From NCBI GenBank assembly GCA_028277545.1, contig JANQGB010000042.1, positions 1 through 10,815 of the forward strand: 10,815 bases of DNA, written 5' to 3'. The stretch is from Phycisphaerae bacterium (GTDB lineage: Bacteria; Planctomycetota; Phycisphaerae; UBA1845). The notes under the pieces are model-generated. The model had not been told where the DNA came from. It searched no databases and saw only the letters and a list, made by a program, of their open reading frames with translations. Both the position numbers and the translations under genes were made by a program. This document shows positions 6,491-10,815 of this stretch, piece after piece (the first letter of the stretch is position 1; each line of letters opens with the position of its first letter).

Positions 6491-7879
6491 TCAGCTGGCC
6501 TTCTGCTGAGCGGCGATTATGCGCCACTGGTTCTTGCCTGCCCGAATGTACTGGGCCAACGGTATGCGAGCCGGGCAGGTGTACGAGCAGCACCCGCACT
6601 CGCAGCAAGCGTTCATGTCGTACTTGTTGGCCTGCTCGTAGTCGCGGAATTTCACCGCGTGAGCGAGCTTGGTTGGCGAGAGGTGCAGCGGACAGAAGTC
6701 CACGCACCGGCTGCAGCGGATGCAGGGCGTCTCCTGCCAGCGGGTGGTCTCCGCCTCGGTCATCACGGTGATGCCGCCGGTCCCCTTGACCACCGGCACC
6801 GCCAGGTGAGGCACGGTCGGTCCCATCATGGGCCCGCCCGCCAGCACCTTGGCCGCCGCTTCGGTCGCCCCGCCGCAGTGCTCTATGAGTTCGGAATACC
6901 TGGTACCCACCGGAGTCAGCCAGTTGCCAGGTTCCGCCACGCCGCCACCAGTCACCGAAACCACCCGGTGAGTCAGCGGCTTGCCGTGCACCACCGCCCG
7001 CGCTACGCTGTGAGCCGTCGCCACGTTGATCACCACGACGCCCACATCCAAGGGCAGCCCCTTGGGGGCACTGGGCACCGCCCGGCCCAAAACCGCCGGG
7101 ATGAGTTGCCGCTCGCCACCCATCGGATACTTGGTCGCACAAACTGCCACCTCCAGACCGGGACGTCCGGAGATCGCCTTCCGCATCGCTTCGATGGCGT
7201 CCGGCTTGTTCTCTTCTATAGCTATGATGGCACGCTGGGCTGACACGGCGTGCTGGGCCAACTGCAGGCCAACCACGATGGCCTCGGGACACTCGATCAT
7301 CAGGCGATGGTCGGCAGTCAGATATGGTTCGCACTCGCAGCCGTTGAGCAGCAGAGTGTCTATGGGTTTGTCGGGATTGAGCTTGAGCTTGACGTGAGTC
7401 GGAAACGTCGCCCCACCCAGGCCCACGACGCCGGAATCACGGACGGCGTTGACTATCTGCTCCGGCTCGTAACCGGTCGGCTCGACGCCGCCCCAGTTAC
7501 GGTCCAGAAAATCCTCCAGCAAGCCCTCCGGCAAGGCCCCTTCGGCCGCAGGCTTCACCGGAATTGCCGGCACCCGCCGACCACTGGGCAGCGGCACTAT
7601 GGTAGGCTGACCGGTCTTACCGGCTATGGGAGCGTGGATCGGTGCCGACACGAACGCTTCGGCACTTGCGATCTGCTGGGCATACTCGATCTCAGTCCGC
7701 GGCTTGACCGTCGGAGTGCAGGGCGCGCCAATGTGTTGGGCTAGCGGTACAACCATCTCGCCTGTGGGTACAAAAAGGCGGATGGGGGAGCTTTCCGAGT
7801 GCTCCTTTCGGTGCGGCGGATGAATGCCCCGCGGAAAACTCCGCAGGCCTTTCAGCCGTTCACGCAACACGCCGATCAT
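6491..7879 (-). CDS. rnfC: Rnf complex subunit RnfC, NADH/Fe-S/flavin subunit
   Basis: RnfC is the peripheral subunit thought to exchange electrons with NAD(H). From ATG 7879 it has 462 residues. Motifs in order: F-PRGIHPPHRK at 15-25, GVVGLGGATFPTHVKL at about 150-165 (Gly-rich nucleotide/FMN fold), NGCECEPY at 179-186, YPMGGERQLI at 251-260, and two [4Fe-4S] motifs, C386-x2-C389-x2-C392-x3-C396 and C425-x2-C428-x2-C431-x3-C435 (with extra C426 and C430). The C-terminus stops shortly after the second motif, without the long Ala/Lys tail of proteobacterial RnfC. The frame is open 48 codons further upstream, but GGAGGT sits 5 nt before ATG 7879 and the upstream part overlaps the RseC-like gene. 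ATGA overlap with that gene suggests coupling. Small oddity: R17 stands where many homologues have Gly (GG-x-H). Confidence 0.97.
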   Translation of the reverse strand: MIGVLRERLKGLRSFPRGIHPPHRKEHSESSPIRLFVPTGEMVVPLAQHIGAPCTPTVKPRTEIEYAQQIASAEAFVSAPIHAPIAGKTGQPTIVPLPSGRRVPAIPVKPAAEGALPEGLLEDFLDRNWGGVEPTGYEPEQIVNAVRDSGVVGLGGATFPTHVKLKLNPDKPIDTLLLNGCECEPYLTADHRLMIECPEAIVVGLQLAQHAVSAQRAIIAIEENKPDAIEAMRKAISGRPGLEVAVCATKYPMGGERQLIPAVLGRAVPSAPKGLPLDVGVVVINVATAHSVARAVVHGKPLTHRVVSVTGGGVAEPGNWLTPVGTRYSELIEHCGGATEAAAKVLAGGPMMGPTVPHLAVPVVKGTGGITVMTEAETTRWQETPCIRCSRCVDFCPLHLSPTKLAHAVKFRDYEQANKYDMNACCECGCCSYTCPARIPLAQYIRAGKNQWRIIAAQQKAS

Positions 7880-8211
7880 CCAACACCTCCGTCCACCGCC
7901 CGCTCGCGGCGGAGAATCCACTGTGTCATTAGTTTGGCCAGTGCGATTCCGGCGGCCAGTCCCGTAACTGCGCCCAGTGCCTGCCCGGCAGCCTGCGGCA
8001 TAAGGGCAAACTCCGCGGCGCATCGCCCGAGCGCCCAGGCGCCGCAGATTGCCAGCGCCAGCGGCAACACGAAGACCGCCAGGCAGGACGCTGCCAGCGG
8101 CGCTCCGCGCCCGGCCGGCGACGCCTCACTTTCAGAGGCCGCGTCGGCCAGCGGACAGCTACCCCCGTGGCAATGCCCGCAGCCAAACCAAAACCGTTCA
8201 AGCCACTTCAT
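7876..8211 (-). CDS. RseC/MucC-like two-helix membrane protein heading the Rnf operon
   Basis: The 111 residues hold a short N-terminal Cys cluster (C11, C14, C19 in CGHCHGGSC), a polar Ala/Ser/Glu linker, and two hydrophobic segments (about 38-62 and 72-95) separated by a short polar turn. A basic C-terminus (RRERAVDGG) follows. Cys-rich start, two helices and location next to rnf genes match the RseC_MucC family. In enterobacteria RseC works with the Rsx (Rnf) complex to keep SoxR reduced. The present protein is shorter at the N-terminus than E. coli RseC, so the family call rests on layout and context more than on sequence identity. ATG 8211 has GAGGT 5 nt upstream. Its stop overlaps rnfC in ATGA. 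It is the first gene of the operon. Confidence 0.7.
   Translation of the reverse strand: MKWLERFWFGCGHCHGGSCPLADAASESEASPAGRGAPLAASCLAVFVLPLALAICGAWALGRCAAEFALMPQAAGQALGAVTGLAAGIALAKLMTQWILRRERAVDGGVG
7885..7890 (-). promoter_or_regulatory. Ribosome binding site that fixes the rnfC start
   Basis: GGAGGT on the minus strand, 5 nt before ATG 7879, lies inside the 3' end of the RseC-like gene. It argues for the 462-residue RnfC rather than the longer open frame that begins at 8023. Confidence 0.75.
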
Positions 8212-8227
8212 GATGTACCTCGCTCGG

Positions 8228-8244
8228 CGCCCACCTTGTGGGCG
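8228..8244 (-). promoter_or_regulatory. Hairpin in the 5' leader of the Rnf operon
   Basis: CGCCCAC, loop CTT, GTGGGCG on the plus strand is a perfect 7-bp stem with a 3-nt loop. On the minus-strand mRNA it ends 6 nt before the GAGGT ribosome site (8217-8221) of the RseC-like gene, close enough to affect ribosome access or 5' stability. No convincing minus-strand promoter was found in 8212-8445, so the leader length is unknown. Confidence 0.4.
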
Positions 8245-8397
8245 TTACGAGTATCTCCGACTGCATGGGCAAGCAGCGTGCCAGACCGCCGGCCGGGCTG
8301 CTACGCACGCCCCCAGGCGGCCCGGCAGACCAACTCGCCAACCCTGCCAGCAACGTCCGATAGTTACGCACGCAGGCCGGCAGCGACGTCTGCGCAG

Positions 8398-8425
8398 TTG
8401 ACCCCGCCCCCCCACTGTATAGATA
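8398..8425 (+). promoter_or_regulatory. Candidate sigma70-type promoter of the methyltransferase gene
   Basis: TTGACC at 8398-8403 is close to the -35 consensus. An AT-rich patch, TATAGATA (8418-8425), follows at 14-16 nt inside otherwise very GC-rich DNA. Spacing is short of the ideal 17. Transcription would begin just before the GGAGG ribosome site at 8435-8439, giving a very short leader. Confidence 0.4.
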
Positions 8426-8445
8426 GGTAACCGTGGAGGCGCATC

Positions 8446-9117
8446 ATGACCGGCTACTACTCCCAAAACCTGTCTGCCGAGCGGCTCCGCCGCTGCTACG
8501 AGATCGCTCCACCACGCGTACGCCAGTATCTCCAGGCCGAAATCCGCCACGTCGCGTCCAGGCTGCGCCCGTCTGACACCGTGCTGGAGTTGGGCTGCGG
8601 ATACGGGCGAGTGATTCGCCAACTAGCCGGCCATGCCCGGCGGCTGGTGGGAATCGACACCTCACGCCCCAGCTTGAGGTTGGCGCAGGATCTGCTGTCA
8701 GACGTCCCGAATTGCGCCCTGGCGCAGATGGACGCCAGCAGACTCGCCTTTCGAAATCGCGCCTTCGATACCGTCGTATGCATCCAGAACGGAATCTCCG
8801 CCTTCAGGGTGGATCCGCGTGCATTGATCCATGAGAGTATCCGCGTCACCCGGCCCGGCGGCATGCTGCTCTTGTCCAGCTATTCGGCCGGGTTCTGGAG
8901 CAGCCGCCTGCGTTGGTTTGAACTCCAGGCACGGTACGGGTTGGTGGGCGAGATAGACGCCGCGGCCACCGGCGACGGTGTCATCACCTGTAAAGACGGT
9001 TTCAAGGCCACCACGTTCAGCGCCGACGACTTTCGGTCGCTCCTGGGCGAGTTCGGCCTTCTATGCCGATTGGAGGAAGTGGACGAGTCGAGTCTGCTCT
9101 GCGAAGTGGCCGTCTGA
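8446..9117 (+). CDS. Class I SAM-dependent methyltransferase
   Basis: A 223-residue Rossmann-fold methyltransferase. The SAM-binding motif I is VLELGCGYGR at 46-55, and the acidic end of strand 2 is G-I-D71-T-S. An M-D-A-S-R-L segment near 95-100 marks the adenine-side loop, followed by FDTVVCIQN at 107-115 and the post-motif RPGG at 136-139. The N-terminal 40 residues (YYSQNL, then a Tyr/Arg-rich helix) form a cap that may bind substrate. Nothing visible identifies the substrate, so no specific name is given. ATG 8446 has GGAGG 6 nt upstream. The gene is divergent from the Rnf operon (234-nt shared intergenic region) and convergent with the zinc-ribbon gene. A functional tie to Rnf is not shown by the sequence. 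Confidence 0.9.
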   Translation: MTGYYSQNLSAERLRRCYEIAPPRVRQYLQAEIRHVASRLRPSDTVLELGCGYGRVIRQLAGHARRLVGIDTSRPSLRLAQDLLSDVPNCALAQMDASRLAFRNRAFDTVVCIQNGISAFRVDPRALIHESIRVTRPGGMLLLSSYSAGFWSSRLRWFELQARYGLVGEIDAAATGDGVITCKDGFKATTFSADDFRSLLGEFGLLCRLEEVDESSLLCEVAV

Positions 9118-9191
9118 GGCTCAAGAGCCGAGCCCGCCGTGACGCCGTCGTGCGGTCCTAGCCCCCGTCGGCCGGCTGCCTGCGTCGCAGG

Positions 9192-9383
9192 TCAGGGGTC
9201 GATCAGCCTGGCGCCGCAGTGGCAACAATACCGGGCATGGGTCCGATTCACCGTCTGGCACCGTCGGCACACTCTGTTCGACCTGCGGCTGGCCGCCAGC
9301 GCCACCAGCACAGCCATGCCTACAATCACCCAGACAGCAGGGCGGCTGTTGTTCAGCAAGATGGTCAAGAGCATCGCGGTCAT
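9192..9383 (-). CDS. Small membrane-anchored zinc-ribbon protein
   Basis: A 63-residue protein with a hydrophobic segment at about 14-32, a short basic linker (ASRRSNR), and a C-terminal zinc-ribbon: C39-x2-C42, ten residues, then C53-x2-C56 followed by GARL. C54 is an extra cysteine. The Cys pairs and single helix are unlikely by chance, which supports a real gene despite the small size. The start is less certain. ATG 9383 lacks a clear ribosome site and ATG 9374 is an alternative. A near-consensus promoter lies about 300 bp upstream on the same strand. Such ribbon-plus-helix proteins are widespread and mostly uncharacterised, so no function is assigned. Confidence 0.65.
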   Translation of the reverse strand: MTAMLLTILLNNSRPAVWVIVGMAVLVALAASRRSNRVCRRCQTVNRTHARYCCHCGARLIDP

Positions 9384-9466
9384 CGGGCCAGACCATAGCG
9401 AAGCCCTTGGCGGCCGGCGACACGACCAGGGCTGCGCCGGTGTTTCTCCAGGTCGCCCCTACAAGA

Positions 9467-9517
9467 GCAGAGAGCATGATCGGGCGGACAGCAGAACTCC
9501 GCTCCGCTGCTCTCTGC
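9467..9517 (-). ncRNA. Compound stem-loop in the leader of the zinc-ribbon gene (candidate structured RNA)
   Basis: The arms GCAGAGAGCA (9467-9476) and TGCTCTCTGC (9508-9517) are a perfect 10-bp inverted repeat. Within the 31-nt loop, GCGGA (9484-9488) can pair with either of two TCCGC copies (9498-9502 or 9503-9507), so two alternative inner stems are possible. It lies about 170-220 nt downstream of the promoter at 9694-9722 and about 84 nt before the zinc-ribbon start. On the minus strand a modest T-rich TCTTGT follows. Reading it as an RNA element is inference. Confidence 0.4.
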
Positions 9518-9537
9518 AAAACCCCTGCGGTGGATGG

Positions 9538-9559
9538 TGGTTGCTTTCGCAAGCCACCA
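9538..9559 (-). other. Small GNRA-type hairpin
   Basis: On the minus strand, GCTT, loop GCGA (a GNRA tetraloop), AAGC, extended by TGGT and ACCA across a single G-A mismatch. It sits between the promoter and the larger compound stem-loop. Together with TTCTCC/GGAGAA (9631-9636 and 9646-9651, 9-nt loop) it makes this untranslated stretch look structured. Confidence 0.4.
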
Positions 9560-9693
9560 GGCGGCGCACCGTGTATGGCCTGCCGATCATCAGCGGTCGG
9601 GAGGGCACCGCAGCGGTCGTGATTCCCCCTTTCTCCCTGTTTGGTGGAGAATCGATATCCCGCCGGTCCGGATCGGCGCACGCCACCACTACA

Positions 9694-9722
9694 ATTATAG
9701 CCGTCAGACTGAAGGCAGACAA
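9694..9722 (-). promoter_or_regulatory. Near-consensus sigma70-type promoter, minus strand
   Basis: The minus strand reads TTGTCT (9722-9717), a spacer of exactly 17 nt, then a perfect TATAAT (9699-9694). The AT-rich -10 box stands out in GC-rich DNA. Transcription would start near 9687 and run through the hairpin-rich leader toward the zinc-ribbon gene. It is the best promoter match in the window. Confidence 0.6.
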
Positions 9723-9860
9723 TCCGGCATCAGCCCGGCGCGGCGCACCTGGTGGCTGATCTGGCCATGCATTGTGGGGCGGCCCGCCCTTTGAGCCAGG
9801 GTAGCCCGTCCATGCGACAGCCCCGGCGCGACGTGTCAGGCGTCATCTCGCCGGCGAAAG

Positions 9861-9994
9861 CAGTTTCTTCTTCTCTGATGTGGCACCGGCATCCTGCCGG
9901 TGAGAGCAGTTTCTTCTTCTTTGATGTGGCACCGGCATCCTGCCGGTGAGACCAGTTTCTTCTTCTCTGGTGTGGCACCGGCATCCTGCCGGTG
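9861..9994. repeat. Three tandem 46-bp repeats, each with an 8-bp-stem hairpin
   Basis: Copies begin at 9861, 9907 and 9953, with period exactly 46 and only a few substitutions between copies. The third is complete through 9994. Each has a pyrimidine-rich half starting CAGTTTCTTCTTCT and a palindromic half, CACCGGCA-TCC-TGCCGGTG (hairpins at 9884-9902, 9930-9948 and 9976-9994). Bases 9841-9860 look like a decayed palindromic half of an earlier copy. There are no unique spacers, so this is not a CRISPR array. The layout resembles REP-type palindromic elements amplified in tandem. Confidence 0.9.
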
Positions 9995-10035
9995 CAGACC
10001 AGCAGCCAATGCTAGCACTACTGCGCAAGGCCGTC

Positions 10036-10099
10036 CGTACCGCAGGCTTCCAGACTGCACTCACCGCAATAAGGATGCAGGCAGGATGCCTGCGATACG
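10036..10099. repeat. Inverted pair of REP-like hairpins
   Basis: The plus strand has GCAGGCT-TCC-AGACTGC (10042-10058, one mismatch in a 7-bp stem). The minus strand has GCAGGCA-TCC-TGCCTGC (10093-10077, perfect 7-bp stem). Both are preceded by a similar flank, CGTACC and CGTATC on their own strands. The pair therefore faces head to head, and its outer ends form an 11-of-12 inverted repeat (10036-10047 and 10088-10099). The same GGC-A/T-TCC loop region occurs in the tandem repeats, so they are probably related families. The arrangement is like a BIME built from two REPs. Confidence 0.7.
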
Positions 10100-10152
10100 A
10101 AGGCACGCTGACCCCGCGCTGCGGTGATAACCACGCTCTGGCCGACGCCCGG

Positions 10153-10815
10153 CTAAGGTGTGCCTTCAGGCCCAATCGCCCGCAACAGCGCCCTCGCGTC
10201 GGCGTGGTCCGGATGTAGTTCGAGCAACTGCCGCAGGACCGCGGCCGCCTCGGTTCTGTCTCCGCGCCGCTGCAAGTGCCAGGCCAGGCTGAACGCGTAC
10301 CTGGCGTCGTCAGGCCGAAGTTCCGCCGCCCGGCGGCAGAAGGTGATGGCCTCGTCGGGGCGCGTGTCAGCCAGCAGCGTCGCCAACTCATAAGCTGCTG
10401 CGGCAAAACCCGGGTCGCTGTTCAGTGCGGTGCGAAAGCAACGTTCGGCGGCTCCAGCCTGGTTCTTCCCCAGCAGCAGTAGTCCGAGGTTGAAGTTCAC
10501 GGCGGCATCGGAAGGACTGGCCTCAAGCGCCCGGCGCAGGGCCTGCTCGGCCCGCCCCACGTCACCCTGGGCGGCGTGAGCCATGGCCACGTTGACCAGT
10601 GCGGGAATGTTAGCGGGGTCCAGCCTGGCGGCCGTCTCGTAGGCTGTGACTGCCTGGGTCAGCCTGCCCAGGTTATGGTGGTAGACACCGAGGTTGTAAT
10701 GTGCCACCGGATCGTCCGGGGCGCCCCGCATGGAGGCCTCGAACTCGGCGAAGGCCCGGTTGATCTGGGACCTGGTCCGGTCATCCACCGGCCCGGGGGC
10801 GTGGCGGGTCAGCGC
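10153..10815 (-). CDS. Tetratricopeptide repeat (TPR) protein, C-terminal part
   Basis: From GTG 10788 there are 211 residues containing five consecutive TPR units, about 27-60, 61-94, 95-128, 129-160 and 161-195. They show the usual pattern: small residues at 8 and 20 and a D/P-rich turn (ARLDPAN, EASPSD, NSDPGF, ELRPDD, ELHPDH). The fourth unit is two residues short. TPR arrays are protein-protein interaction scaffolds, and no catalytic domain is visible. The frame stays open from GTG 10788 to the window edge (ALTRHAPGP before the GTG), so the gene probably starts outside and the TPRs are its C-terminal domain. A longer protein with an N-terminal functional domain is likely but not seen. 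It ends at TAG 10155-10153, about 50 bp from the REP-like pair. Confidence 0.85.
   Translation of the reverse strand, partial: ALTRHAPGPVDDRTRSQINRAFAEFEASMRGAPDDPVAHYNLGVYHHNLGRLTQAVTAYETAARLDPANIPALVNVAMAHAAQGDVGRAEQALRRALEASPSDAAVNFNLGLLLLGKNQAGAAERCFRTALNSDPGFAAAAYELATLLADTRPDEAITFCRRAAELRPDDARYAFSLAWHLQRRGDRTEAAAVLRQLLELHPDHADARALLRAIGPEGTP

Larger units (their letters stand above)
9384..10152. other. Intergenic region with promoter, hairpins and repeats; no gene supported
   Basis: The 769 bp between the zinc-ribbon gene and the TPR gene carry no believable protein gene. Several open frames cross it, but those over 9836-10060 only translate the tandem repeats (basic Arg/Lys/His-rich products), and the others lack motifs and a ribosome site. 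Contents from left to right: structured leader (9467-9651), minus-strand promoter (9694-9722), a GC palindrome followed by TTT (9777-9792), tandem 46-bp repeats (9861-9994) and an inverted pair of REP-like hairpins (10036-10099). Confidence 0.6.

Noticed and set aside
7880..8023. 48-codon N-terminal extension of rnfC
   Set aside because: It is Arg/Gly-rich, overlaps the RseC-like gene, and a GGAGGT ribosome site sits 5 nt before ATG 7879.
9121..9681. 186-codon frame overlapping the zinc-ribbon gene
   Set aside because: It has no recognisable domain, mixed composition and no ribosome site. The overlapping 63-residue frame has clear Cys pairs and a membrane helix.
9459..9722. Lipoprotein-like frame (hydrophobic start then Cys) on the minus strand
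   Set aside because: Its only start is a TTG that lies inside the -35 box of the promoter at 9694-9722, so that promoter could not produce it. There is no ribosome site and the rest has no motif.
9777..9792. Plus-strand intrinsic terminator (GGGCG, 3-nt loop, CGCCC, then TTT)
   Set aside because: The stem is only 5 bp, the T-run is three bases, and no plus-strand gene lies immediately upstream.
9861..9994. CRISPR array
   Set aside because: Units are directly adjacent with no unique spacers, and no cas gene is present.

Overview
The window looks like a stretch of a GC-rich planctomycete chromosome, most likely Phycisphaerae-like. This assignment rests on the C-terminal double Asp-rich (dockerin/EF-hand type) tail of the first protein, a style common in secreted proteins of that group, and on the REP-like hairpins whose core reads GGCATCCTGCC. 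It is inferred from family style and was not searched. No tRNA, rRNA, insertion sequence or CRISPR array was seen.

Layout. Positions 1-921 hold the 3' end of a secreted repeat protein with a dockerin-like tail. About 500 bp of non-coding, hairpin-rich DNA follows. Then comes apbE (1428-2438, +), a lipoprotein FAD:protein FMN transferase, convergent with a complete Rnf operon on the minus strand. Read 5'->3', that operon is an RseC-like gene (8211-7876), rnfC, rnfD, rnfG, rnfE, rnfA and rnfB (ending at 2509). The core C-D-G-E-A-B order is the one usual in clostridia, not the A-B-C-D-G-E order of proteobacteria, and RnfB is of the long, multi-cluster kind. Several joints are translationally coupled (4-nt ATGA overlaps, one 8-nt overlap). 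Two joints, C/D and D/G, have longer spacers with inverted repeats.

A class I SAM methyltransferase (8446-9117, +) diverges from the Rnf operon. It converges on a 63-residue membrane-anchored zinc-ribbon protein (9383-9192, -). Upstream of the latter lie a near-consensus minus-strand promoter (9694-9722) and several strong hairpins, which suggest a structured leader or small RNA. Next come three tandem 46-bp repeats, each carrying an 8-bp-stem hairpin, and then an inverted pair of related REP-like hairpins. The window ends in a minus-strand TPR protein whose reading frame is open to the edge.

How the genes work together. Rnf couples electron transfer between ferredoxin and NAD+ to ion transport. 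RnfC and RnfB carry the soluble flavin and Fe-S sites, RnfA and RnfE form the membrane pair, and RnfD and RnfG carry covalent FMN that ApbE attaches. Everything needed to build and flavinylate the complex is therefore in one 6.8-kb block. The most distinctive observation is in RnfB: its C-terminal ferredoxin domain has kept exactly the four cysteine positions of cluster I and lost exactly the four of cluster II.
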